Shown piece by piece: positions 16,608-24,303 of a DNA stretch of 43,542 nt. The translations under genes and the position numbers were made by a program. The notes under the pieces are model-generated. The model saw only the letters and a program-made list of their open reading frames with translations, searched no databases and was not told where the DNA came from. Every line of letters begins with the position of its first letter. Within the stretch, counting starts at the first letter, position 1. Origin of the DNA: DAIOGN01 sp036745245 (GTDB lineage Bacteria > Zixibacteria > MSB-5A5 > JAUVRN01); contig DAIOGN010000008.1 in NCBI GenBank assembly GCA_036745245.1, forward strand, positions 1-43,542, given 5' to 3'.

Positions 16608-17278
16608 GTCGCGGCGCGAATCAGCCGCCGCGAAGGCGGCGCGAGCGCAGGAGATCATCGCCCGCCTCAAGGCCGAGTTCCCCGAAGCCACCACGGCGCT
16701 CGAACATCACAGTCCGTACGAACTATTGGTCGCCACCATCCTGTCGGCGCAGTGCACCGACAAGCGGGTGAACATGGTGACGCCGCAGGTGTTCAGCCGC
16801 TACCCTAACGCCCGGGCGCTGGCTCTGGCTGACCAGGCGGAGCTTGAAGATGTGATCCGGTCTACCGGGTTCTTCCGCAATAAGGCGAAGAACCTCATCG
16901 CCTGTGCGCAGGCCATGGTGGAACGCCATAACGGGGAAGTGCCCGACACCATGGAGGAACTGGTGGCGTTGGGCGGCGTGGGGCGGAAGACGGCGAACGT
17001 TGTGCTGGGGAATGCCTTCGGCAAGGATGNNNNNNNNNNATGAGGGCGTGGTGGTGGACACACATGTGCAGCGCATTTCGGGGCTGTTGGCCCTCACGAA
17101 GCACTCCGACCCGGTGCACATTGAGGAAGACCTCATGAAAATCGTGCCGCGGCAGGATTGGACCGTGTTTCCGCATCTGTTGATCCTGCACGGGCGAGCC
17201 ACGTGCATAGCCCGCAGGCCGCGCTGCCCCCAGTGCGCGATCAACGAATTGTGCCCGGGCCGGATGCCGGTGACTTGA
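16576..17278 (+). CDS. nth: Endonuclease III (split only by an assembly gap)
   Basis: A DNA N-glycosylase/AP lyase for oxidised pyrimidines. It has the helix-hairpin-helix stretch ALGGVGRKTANVVLG with the catalytic Lys, the catalytic Asp in VVVDTHVQR, and a C-terminal [4Fe-4S] loop with exact C-x6-C-x2-C-x5-C spacing (CIARRPRCPQCAINELC). Ten N at 17030-17039 put the two halves in different frames. The left flank ends AAGGATG and the right flank begins ATGAGGGCG. Joining them on the shared ATG restores one frame reading FGKDEGVVVDTH, exactly what the family expects. The gene is therefore probably intact and the N run is false. The start is TTG 16576 inside the 3' end of polX, with a Lys/Ala-rich tail of about 20 residues before conserved sequence. 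A later start is possible. Confidence 0.88.
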
Positions 17279-17279
17279 C

Positions 17280-17735
17280 ATGCCGGTCTACGGAAAGGAA
17301 GAGCACGATCGTGAGATGGCGGAGAAGGCTGCGGCCACGATCCCGGCCGACCTCGCGCCGTTCTCGTTGCCCGAGCGCTTCGCCTCCGAAGACCGTGACG
17401 GGTTCGCCAAAGGCGTGACGGCGTTTCGGGACGGAGACTTCTATCTGGCGCACGATCTGTGGGAAGCCGTGTGGCATTCGTATTCGCCGGGGGACCGTCG
17501 CTTTCTCCAGGGGTTGATTCACATCGCCGTGGGGGCGTACCATCTTCAGTGCGGCAATCGGAAGGGTTGCCGCAGCCAGTTTCGCAAGGCGGCGGACAAG
17601 ATCGGGCCCTTCGCGCCGCGGCACTGGGGCGTGGACGTGGAGCGAGTTCTGGAGGGAATCCGGGCGGCGGATCCCGGTGCCGATGGAGATCTGCATCCGG
17701 AGTTGCAGTTGAAGCACTTGAAAGGGGTCATCTAA
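17280..17735 (+). CDS. DUF309-family protein
   Basis: A 151-residue helical protein matching DUF309: FAKGVTAFRDGDFYLAHDLW followed by EAVWHSYSPGDRRFLQGLI and IHIAVGAYHLQCGNRKG, the conserved H-x-x-(W/L)E...G-x-x-R-x-(F/L)-x-Q-G-L-I-x-x-A core. The biochemical role of the family is unknown. The ATG at 17280 lies two bases after the endonuclease III stop and its own stop is three bases before the next ATG, so it is embedded in an operon with polX, nth and the HD protein. An 18-residue charged N-terminal leader precedes the domain. Confidence 0.8.
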   Translation: MPVYGKEEHDREMAEKAAATIPADLAPFSLPERFASEDRDGFAKGVTAFRDGDFYLAHDLWEAVWHSYSPGDRRFLQGLIHIAVGAYHLQCGNRKGCRSQFRKAADKIGPFAPRHWGVDVERVLEGIRAADPGADGDLHPELQLKHLKGVI

Positions 17736-17737
17736 CC

Positions 17738-18295
17738 ATGAACTTCTCGCGCGAACAGACGTGGCATCTGCTGTGCATGCACACGCAGTCGGATAGCCTG
17801 CGCAAGCACATGCTGGCCGTGGAAGCGGCCATGCGGTACTACGCCGCGCATTTCGGCGAGGATGTGGACCGTTGGGGGCGCGTGGGCCTGATCCACGACT
17901 TTGATTACGAGAAACACCCCTCGGCCGAGGAGCACCCGTACAAGGGCGCCGAGATCCTGCGCGGCCTGGGCTGGCTGGAGGAGGATGTCCGCTGCGTCAT
18001 GAGCCACGCCAGCTACACCGGTGTGCCTCGCGACACGCGCATGGCGCATGCGCTGTTCGCGGTCGATGAGTTGTGCGGCCTGATTACGGCTGTGGCGTTG
18101 GTGCGTCCTTCGAAGAAGATTGCAGAAGTCGAAGTGGCGTCAGTTCAGAAGAAGTTCAAGCAGAAGGAATTCGCTGCACGGGTGAGCAGGGAAGACATCG
18201 AGGCCGGCGCGGCGGAGTTGGGGGTGGAGTTGCCCGAGCACATCGGGCATGTGCTTGCGGCGCTTCAGGGGGCATCGGGTGCATTGGGCTTGTGA
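17738..18295 (+). CDS. HD-domain putative phosphohydrolase
   Basis: A 185-residue protein from ATG 17738, with ribosome-binding site GAAAGGGG 10 bases upstream. The HD-superfamily metal ligands are visible as H24 (LRKHMLAVEAAM), H53-D54 (LIHDFDYEKH) and D110 (AVDELCGLI), with a further conserved HASY at 90-93. This arrangement matches a group of small stand-alone HD hydrolases annotated as HDIG-domain proteins, probably metal-dependent phosphohydrolases with unknown substrate. It is the last gene of the polX-nth-DUF309 run. Beyond it the base composition changes. Confidence 0.8.
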   Translation: MNFSREQTWHLLCMHTQSDSLRKHMLAVEAAMRYYAAHFGEDVDRWGRVGLIHDFDYEKHPSAEEHPYKGAEILRGLGWLEEDVRCVMSHASYTGVPRDTRMAHALFAVDELCGLITAVALVRPSKKIAEVEVASVQKKFKQKEFAARVSREDIEAGAAELGVELPEHIGHVLAALQGASGALGL

Positions 18296-18618
18296 CTGGA
18301 TGAGGAAACCGGCACCATGGAACACAGTACAAATCTCCATGGCGCCATGGACTTAAAATCCGATTTGAGGGGTTTTGGTAAGTCATTGTCACTCAACACA
18401 TCCCGTTGTAATCCAATGACTAACGGCAGTTTTCGCCTTGGTTTGAGTTGGCTGATTTGGGGTCATTTTGGAGCAGTACCGGTCACTTTTTGGACACTAT
18501 TTTTGATGATCATATACCGCGGGCAGATGCTTCGAGTCCGGGGACGATTTTCAGGCAGGTTACGAACACCCTACCAGCTCCGAGCTCACTCCGACGCGTG
18601 GGTGCAAGGGAGAATTTG
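18296..18618. other. Intergenic region at the edge of the accessory islet
   Basis: About 320 bases with visibly lower GC than the preceding operon. I see no gene, terminator or integrase. A tRNA T-loop-like string TTCGAGTCC occurs at 18531-18539, but no cloverleaf can be folded around it. AAGGGAG at 18606-18612 is the ribosome-binding site of the following gene. Confidence 0.5.
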
Positions 18619-19596
18619 ATGAGTGTCATCCGACCGGAGTCACTCCGCGGCGGGCCAAACCCTGTCGTCCTTGACCGGGAAACCGCATGCCGCGATGTAG
18701 AGAAGCACTTCGCTTCGGAGCTTGCAGTCATTCGGCATCTAACCGATTATGGAACCCACTTGTTCTGTAGATGCATGAAATGCTCAGAGCGCTCTCTAAC
18801 CGACCTAGTGATCCTCGGTGTCTTGCTCAAACAGAACATCGGAATGCTGGACGGCCTCGACACGTTGCTGCGCCGCGGTTGCGTGGATCCTGCGTATCTT
18901 CAATTACGGTCGATGTTCGAGGCTTCGATTTATGTTGACTGGATCCTCAGCAAAGATTCGGAGCTGCGCGCTAGCGCATACTACGTATCGGATCTGCGGC
19001 GTATCATGGTTTGGATCAACAGGTACGATCCATCAACAAATGAGTACCGACGGTTTCGTGAATCGATGGGTTCGATATCAGTTTCAGACGCGGCCGATGA
19101 TAGGGTGGCCCGGTGGAGGCAACAGCGCGCGGAAATCGAATCGTTACTCAAAGACCAGAGATTTGCAGACCTAAATAGCCGGTTCGAAAAGGAGAAAGCA
19201 TCGCTCAAGCGTGAAAGTGCTTGGTACGTTCCACTACTCGCCAAGGGCCTGAAGAAGTCGTTTTATGCCTTGGTAAAAGAGTTGGATCGAGTGGATATGT
19301 ATGTCACAATCTACGGACCATCATCTGAGATGGCGCACTCTGCTAACTTCAGATCTCATATCGAGGTTGCGGATGGTAAGGCGATTTACAAACCTTTGCG
19401 TAGTTTGCTCGATCTGCCAAAGGTTGTGGGCCTTGCCTTGCAAGTTCAAGTCGTGTTCTATCGCCGAATAATTGAGGCCTACCGACCTGAGGAAGTGCAA
19501 GCCTTTGCCAAGAAGTATGTTGAAGAGTGGCGGAACACTCTACTCAATCCGAAATCTGTGACACAGCCTGCTCCCAGGAGGTGGCTGCAGCTATGA
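18619..19596 (+). CDS. DUF5677-like protein
   Basis: A 325-residue, mostly helical soluble protein from ATG 18619 behind AAGGGAG. The central sequence LQLRSMFEASIYVDWILSKD, followed by a Tyr-rich helix and by SEMAHSANF later on, matches the pattern of the DUF5677 family as I remember it. The family has no established function. It occurs sporadically in accessory regions, and its helical fold with a conserved R-x-x-x-E has invited comparison with HEPN-like proteins; I cannot confirm that here. Codon use is less GC-biased than in flanking operons, consistent with horizontal acquisition. No toxin, nuclease or antitoxin gene is adjacent. Confidence 0.6.
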   Translation: MSVIRPESLRGGPNPVVLDRETACRDVEKHFASELAVIRHLTDYGTHLFCRCMKCSERSLTDLVILGVLLKQNIGMLDGLDTLLRRGCVDPAYLQLRSMFEASIYVDWILSKDSELRASAYYVSDLRRIMVWINRYDPSTNEYRRFRESMGSISVSDAADDRVARWRQQRAEIESLLKDQRFADLNSRFEKEKASLKRESAWYVPLLAKGLKKSFYALVKELDRVDMYVTIYGPSSEMAHSANFRSHIEVADGKAIYKPLRSLLDLPKVVGLALQVQVVFYRRIIEAYRPEEVQAFAKKYVEEWRNTLLNPKSVTQPAPRRWLQL

Positions 19597-19764
19597 CAAT
19601 GTACGTGCTTCGCGTGCACGAAATCGGGGGAAGACCACATCTCCGGCAATGGCGCACTGGTACGAACACGAAAACCCAACTTGAGATTGGGCGAAAAGGA
19701 ACGTAACTTTCAAGGTAAGGGAGTGCCTCTGCCCCAGAGCCTCCCACCCCACACACGGAGCCGG

Positions 19765-20601
19765 ATGACAGGCGACAAACCCACCTTCTGGGCAAGGCTC
19801 GGCGCCCTTCTTCGGGAATTCCCCTGGACCCGACGCGTGCTCACTTTCCTGAAGGAATTCGGCGCTGCCGGTGCATTGGGCTTGCTTGTTGGCATTCTGT
19901 TGGCCGTCGCCTTTGCCAGGTACTGGATACCTCTGGTGCCGCCCCGAGTCACTGGCGACACGGCTAGACCTAATACCGACAGCCTAGAGCACGAATTGAT
20001 AGCGAGCATGTTTGGAATCGCCTCCGTCGGTGCGGCTGAGCGGTTTCAGTTGTTCAGCGGCAAGGAAGAGGCCGACAAAAAAGTTGCGGAACTGTTTCGT
20101 CTAGCGAAGGACTCAATTTGCATAGTGACTGTTCACGGCGCGACATGGATTGCTCAGCCGGGCATGAAGGAAGATTTCCAGGCTGCGCTTCGTGCCGCCA
20201 AGGTCCGACTTTGCCTAGTAGATCCAAAGGGGGGCGCTTTTGAGGCGTTAACGACTTCTCGACTTCGAGGTTTCGAACATGAGGCAGGCAAGGAGTTGCT
20301 TCGACCATCCGTGCTTCGAGAAGCCAACGATACATATCGCCAAATGCTGGCTGATTCGGCGCTCGGGAAAAACCTCACTATTTACCACTACTCGGCCTAC
20401 CCCTTCATTCGTTTTTCGGTCTACGACGGGATGAAGGCCACGTTCGTATTCGTTCCGTTTCTCAATACCGGAACGAAGGCCAATATGTACTACAGCGAAG
20501 ACCCGTGGATTGTCGAATGCCTGCTTAGAATCTTCGATAACTTTAGAAACGCTAGTCGCATCGTCACATCGGATTCACTGTACGAAGCACTCTGGAATTG
20601 A
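19765..20601 (+). CDS. Membrane-anchored protein with PLD-like fold resemblance, unknown function
   Basis: A 278-residue protein if started at ATG 19765; a TTG at 19681 would add 28 residues. An N-terminal transmembrane segment (AAGALGLLVGILLAVAFARYW) is followed by a cytosolic or periplasmic domain. That domain has SICIVTVHGATWI, then DFQAALRAAKVRLCLVDPKG and, near the end, a Tyr-rich IYHYSAYPFIRFSVYDG stretch with LLRIFDNF close to the C terminus. This order resembles catalytically degenerate phospholipase-D-like domains (DUF5919-type) that often end membrane or signalling proteins. I see no HKD motif, so catalysis is doubtful. It has lower GC than its surroundings and lies between two other orphans. 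Confidence 0.5.
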   Translation: MTGDKPTFWARLGALLREFPWTRRVLTFLKEFGAAGALGLLVGILLAVAFARYWIPLVPPRVTGDTARPNTDSLEHELIASMFGIASVGAAERFQLFSGKEEADKKVAELFRLAKDSICIVTVHGATWIAQPGMKEDFQAALRAAKVRLCLVDPKGGAFEALTTSRLRGFEHEAGKELLRPSVLREANDTYRQMLADSALGKNLTIYHYSAYPFIRFSVYDGMKATFVFVPFLNTGTKANMYYSEDPWIVECLLRIFDNFRNASRIVTSDSLYEALWN

Positions 20602-20644
20602 GGGCTTTGCCTGCGGATGGCCTACTCAAAGAGGAGGATACAGG

Positions 20645-21235
20645 ATGATAAACTGCACTAGGCAACAAGTTGTTGTGATTGCCGCAACAGCGTGTCTGTT
20701 GTGCAGTCTCGCCTGCGATCAGCCGGGGAATGGAAAAACGCAGGAGAAGCACACGTCGCCGACCGATCTTCTTGGCTGGCAAGAGACGCGGTGGGGCATG
20801 TCTGAGACGGAACTTGTAGAGGTGCTCGGCGATAGGATTGAACGCTTGCCAGAGAGGCAGTATTTTGGATATGATGCAACCTACGCCGACTATTTTGTGC
20901 CCGAGTACACCTTGGTACAGACTGCGTTCGAAGTGTACTTACAAATGAATGACAAGTGTGGCGGGTTGTCTCAAGTGTTAGTGCGCCATCTCGACGAGGG
21001 ATCCACCCCCCACCGTGATTTCGAATGTGCCGACCTGAAGACCGCACTATCGGCGAAGTACGGCCCTGAGACCAGCAGTTTTGCATCTCGAGAGCCAGGT
21101 TTAGATCGGATGGAAACTACATGGGTGTTCCCGACGACTACCGTCGTGCTGTCTTACAGTTGGAACGAGGGCGTCAGCACAAGTTTAGCCGTTAGGTACT
21201 TTCCGACGGACAAGTTAGACCTGAAGCAGCTCTAA
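20645..21235 (+). CDS. Orphan lipoprotein
   Basis: A 196-residue protein from ATG 20645 with GAGGAGG about eight bases upstream. A lipoprotein signal peptide (VVVIAATACLLCSLAC, lipobox-like LCSLAC) is followed by a polar linker and a compact domain starting LLGWQETRWGMSETELVEVL, a pattern seen in small periplasmic domains annotated only as hypothetical. Four further residues of note are the paired cysteines in NDKCGG and FECADL. It begins 43 bases after the preceding gene. No family assignment is offered. Confidence 0.6.
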   Translation: MINCTRQQVVVIAATACLLCSLACDQPGNGKTQEKHTSPTDLLGWQETRWGMSETELVEVLGDRIERLPERQYFGYDATYADYFVPEYTLVQTAFEVYLQMNDKCGGLSQVLVRHLDEGSTPHRDFECADLKTALSAKYGPETSSFASREPGLDRMETTWVFPTTTVVLSYSWNEGVSTSLAVRYFPTDKLDLKQL

Positions 21236-21532
21236 AGGGGCCATAGCCGATGTAGTACCACTCAACCAATGCACTCCGCGAGGGCTAAGCGGGGGACACG
21301 GGGTTCGAAAGAACTCTTGTGAGACTGGGACGGGGTCTGGAACTGGTTGCATGGGCTTCAGTACAAATCTGTCATTAGCCGCATGTAGTTCTCTTGAACG
21401 GCAATCTAGGTTCCCAATCTGGAGAATCTTGGAAGTCGTCTGCCGACGATACGCGCGTGAGCCAAGGCGACTCAGAAATGGGTGCTCGACTCGCCACCAG
21501 CAAGTGTCAGATGAGAGCCGCGGCGCACTGTC
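21236..21532. other. Intergenic region after the islet
   Basis: About 300 bases. No terminator with a T-tract, RNA gene, repeat or plausible coding frame was seen. It closes the lower-GC islet. Confidence 0.5.
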
Positions 21533-22431
21533 CTAACTGAACAAATCCACGCCGGCCGTCTCAATCCCCTCGATGGCCAGTAGCTTGCGCTTGAAGGACA
21601 GTCCGCCGGTAAAACCACCGAGGCCATCTGAGGCCACCACCCGGTGGCAAGGCACCACGATCGGCACGGGGTTCTTCCCAAGAGCATTTCCCACGGCGCG
21701 TGAAGCACCGGATTTCCCGATGCGCTGGGCCACCTGGTGGTAGGTGAGCACTTTTCCCCAGCCGATTCGGCGAGTCTCTTCGAGCACGCGTCGAGTCGTC
21801 GCATTGTCGTCGACGATGAGCGTGGGCAGATCCCGCAGATTCGAAGGGTCCGGCATCGCGGTGGTGAGGTTGGCCGTCGCCAACCCGAACTTCGCGGTGA
21901 AATGAAAGGNNNNNNNNNNAAATCGGACACCAGGTGAAGATCGACGTCGAGATCGAAGGCTCTTCGTGAGCCGGCGAAGTACTCTTTCAGCTGTTTGCAA
22001 GCGGCCGTGATGCGATCGCCGCCGCGCGTCACCGTGAAGTCGGCCTTGGCCCAGCGCGCGAGGTACTCGGATTCGGCCGTGGGGCGGAAGGAGACGAAGC
22101 ACAGCCCCGAGTCGGTGGCGGCCAGAAGCAGGCCGCCAAAGTCCTCCACGACCAGCGTACCGTAGTAGAGGCGCTTTTCAGGGACCTGCGACAAGAGCAC
22201 AGACAAGAGGCGGTGAGCCGGCGCAATCTCCTGTCGGCGGGGGGTCTTGGAGAACATGCGTTCCAGCCGGCCGCGGGCCGACTTGAACGACGAGAGCCGC
22301 ATTCGGCACGCAGGGCACGTGCGCAGATGGCGATCGAAATCGCGACTCGCCGCTGTGGTCAGGCGCCCCGTGACCCGTGCCACGAACACGTCGTCTGTAC
22401 CGCAGGATGGATGGGCAGCAACCTTTTTCAT
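21533..22431 (-). CDS. Zinc-finger/methylguanine-DNA methyltransferase fusion, broken by scaffold gap and a foreign insert
   Basis: Read leftward from ATG 22431. Residues 1-60 carry an anti-sigma-type zinc-binding motif (H35-x3-C39-x2-C42, HLRTCPACRM). Then comes an Ada/MGMT N-terminal ribonuclease-H-like domain (YYGTLVVEDFGGLLLAATDSG to AFDLDVDLHLVSD). After ten N at 21910-21919 the C-terminal MGMT domain follows: TRRIGWGKVLTYHQVAQRIG, active site VVPCHRVVASDG and TGGLSFKRKLLAIEG. MGMT transfers alkyl groups from O6-alkylguanine to the PCHR cysteine. Between gap and domain (21781-21909) the sequence is not MGMT. It reads FHFTAKFGLA...LPTLIVDDNATTRRVLEE, the HATPase-REC linker of a hybrid histidine kinase. 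The halves are also out of frame across the N run. I regard the true gene as intact MGMT with an assembly error here. Confidence 0.75.
21781..21909 (-). other. Piece of a hybrid histidine kinase at a contig end (probable chimeric assembly)
   Basis: 43 codons reading FHFTAKFGLATANLTTAMPD and then LRDLPTLIVDDNATTRRVLEE. This is the end of a kinase ATP-binding domain and the beginning of a receiver domain with its acidic DD pair. It runs directly into MGMT sequence at a shared EET (kinase RRVLEET, MGMT EETRRI) and abuts the ten-N gap. Confidence 0.75.
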
Positions 22432-22484
22432 CGAAGCACCCTATCTTGTGGAAACCGCCGCAGACCGCCACGTATTATAGATGT

Positions 22485-23894
22485 GTGAGGGCGCATTGGC
22501 CAGAGCAGAAAGCGCGGCGACGACCCGGTTCACGGGTGGCCGGACCAGCGTGCGGTTCCCGGTGGCTGGGCATCTGCGCGCTGTTTGCGCTCCTGAGCCA
22601 CGGGCCGGCGCAGGCGGCGCCGAAACTCCCTCTGGATCACACCGAGTGGCCGAAGGCGGTGTTCGACTGGTCGTATGTGCTCATCGCCTCACGTGAGGAG
22701 TGGGCCGCGTTCGATACACTTCAAGGCGAGGCTCGTGAGCAATTTCTCGGGCTCTTCTGGAAGCGTCGCGATCCCACACCCACCACACCCGACAACGAAT
22801 TCCTCACTCAGTTCGAGGAGCGCGTCGACTATGCGCTCACGCGCTTTCCCGTGCGTTCTCAGCCCGAGCCGTGGGACCGTCGCGGCGAAGTGTACATCCG
22901 GTTCGGTCAGCCCGACGACATCGTGGACTCTACCTTCGACGCCTACTACGAGAAGTGGTACTACTTCGGGCTCAATCTGAAGTTCATGTTCGAAGGGGGC
23001 GCCGAGGGCCTGCGCATCATTCCATTTCACGAGTTCTCAGGCGGTGTGCAGTCGCTGCCGCGATACTACGAAGACATCAAGCGCATGGAAGCGCACGGCG
23101 TGCTCTACGTTCCGCCCCTGGGCGAACTGCACCTCGATGTGGCGCTGGATCTCTATCCGTTTCGACGCTCCGATGGCGCCTACGACGTGTATGTGGCCAG
23201 CGCGGCCCCGGTGCGCGATCTGGCCAAGCGCAACTGGCGACGCGACATCGAGGGCTTCCACTACGTCGCGCGCATCATAGCTTTCGATTCGGCGCTCGGC
23301 GTGCGCTGGCTCGACAGCACTCAGGTGGAGGAAACCAGATCCCGGGCTGAGAAGCGGGGCCTGAGCCTGCACCAGTGGTCCACGGTGCTGACTCCCGGAT
23401 TCTACGTAGTGGCCGCGGAGTGGGACGATGCTCAAAGTCCCCGGCGTGGTGTGGCCAGCTTCGATCGCTGGCTCGTGCCATACGATACGGCCGTGGAGCT
23501 GGATCTCTCGCCACTTGTAATTGCGGAAGACGTGAGGGAGGCGCGCGAGGGGTCGGGAGGGTTCGTCCGCAATGGCAAGGAGATCATTCCCACGCCTTCG
23601 CACATCTTCGAGAAGTCGCAGAAGGTGGCATTCTATCACGAAGTGTACAATCTCCGCCCCGGCCGGGAGGGACAGTGTCGGTACCGCGTAGAGTACAGTC
23701 TCTATCCTGAAGGCGAGGGGGAGAGGCGGATCCTGTTTGCCGGCGACTACGAGTCGGCCGAACGGGCGACCTTTCAGTCGGGCACGCTTCCGCCCGGTAC
23801 GGTTGAATCAGGCACCTATATTCTCGAAGTGAAGACTACGGATCTCGTAGCCAGCGTCACCAAGATCGCCCTGGCCAATTTCAAAGTGGAGTGA
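22485..23894 (+). CDS. GWxTD-domain secreted protein
   Basis: About 469 residues if started at GTG 22485, or about 452 from GTG 22536. The second start gives a cleaner signal peptide (GSRWLGICALFALLSHGPAQA, cleavage after AQA). The mature N terminus contains the GWxTD-domain core: DWSYVLIASREEWAAF, FLGLFWKRRDPTPTTPDNEF, RVDYALTRF and GEVYIRFGQPDDI. The naming motif is altered to EPWDRRG. These proteins are typical of Bacteroidetes, Gemmatimonadetes and candidate phyla of the FCB region; they are exported and functionally uncharacterised. The C-terminal half is beta-rich with YRVEYSLYPEGEGERRILFA. The gene is divergent from the MGMT gene with only about 50 bases between the starts. Confidence 0.82.
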   Translation: MRAHWPEQKARRRPGSRVAGPACGSRWLGICALFALLSHGPAQAAPKLPLDHTEWPKAVFDWSYVLIASREEWAAFDTLQGEAREQFLGLFWKRRDPTPTTPDNEFLTQFEERVDYALTRFPVRSQPEPWDRRGEVYIRFGQPDDIVDSTFDAYYEKWYYFGLNLKFMFEGGAEGLRIIPFHEFSGGVQSLPRYYEDIKRMEAHGVLYVPPLGELHLDVALDLYPFRRSDGAYDVYVASAAPVRDLAKRNWRRDIEGFHYVARIIAFDSALGVRWLDSTQVEETRSRAEKRGLSLHQWSTVLTPGFYVVAAEWDDAQSPRRGVASFDRWLVPYDTAVELDLSPLVIAEDVREAREGSGGFVRNGKEIIPTPSHIFEKSQKVAFYHEVYNLRPGREGQCRYRVEYSLYPEGEGERRILFAGDYESAERATFQSGTLPPGTVESGTYILEVKTTDLVASVTKIALANFKVE

Positions 23895-24303
23895 CCGGGC
23901 CAGGGTCACACGCCGACTCCTGGAGTGAGATTCCATGATTCGTGTCCGAGCCTACGGCCCCCCCGCCGTCTCCATGGTCCTTGTGCTTTTGGAGGCCTGT
24001 GGCAACCTCTCACAAGCGGGAACTGGACGTGAGAATCATTCTAACTTCCAGTTCCCGAATGCAAGTCGTCTGGAAGAAGTCGTGGATGAGGGGTGACCCG
24101 GGAGAGAATCTGGTCTGCGGTGTCACTCGAACTGTGACTGGCCCCGGATCACTTATTTCCCTCGGGGGCGGCAGGAACCGCCACAATTGCCACTACTAGT
24201 AGTAGCGCTGTAATGGTCTCAGCTCTGCGCAACCTGTTGTCACAGTAATACTTATACAATTCCGCAGGGATGGGGCACGCCCGTTGCAAGGGGGCGTGTC
24301 GCC
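23895..24303. other. Intergenic region upstream of the flagellar cluster
   Basis: About 410 bases. An 85-codon frame at 23942-24199 has no ribosome-binding site, family or codon bias and is dismissed. The only clear structure is the promoter-like/hairpin element at 24273-24300, described separately. No riboswitch was recognised. Confidence 0.55.
24273..24300 (+). promoter_or_regulatory. Sigma-54-like box overlapping a hairpin in front of flgF
   Basis: GGGCACG-N4-TTGCA (24273-24288) matches the sigma-54 consensus TGGCACG-N4-TTGCW except for its first base, with canonical GG-N10-GC spacing (GG 24274-24275, GC 24286-24287). The same bases form a 9-bp hairpin (24274-24282 with 24292-24300, loop GTTGCAAGG) that ends four bases before the flgF ATG and buries the AAGGGGG ribosome-binding site. 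A sigma-54 start near 24299 would leave almost no leader, so promoter and translational hairpin are competing readings. Confidence 0.4.

Noticed and set aside
18531..18539. tRNA T-loop-like TTCGAGTCC at the islet edge (possible attachment site)
   Set aside because: No acceptor, D or anticodon arm can be folded on either strand, and no integrase is present.
23942..24199. 85-codon frame upstream of flgF
   Set aside because: No ribosome-binding site, no recognisable family and atypical composition.
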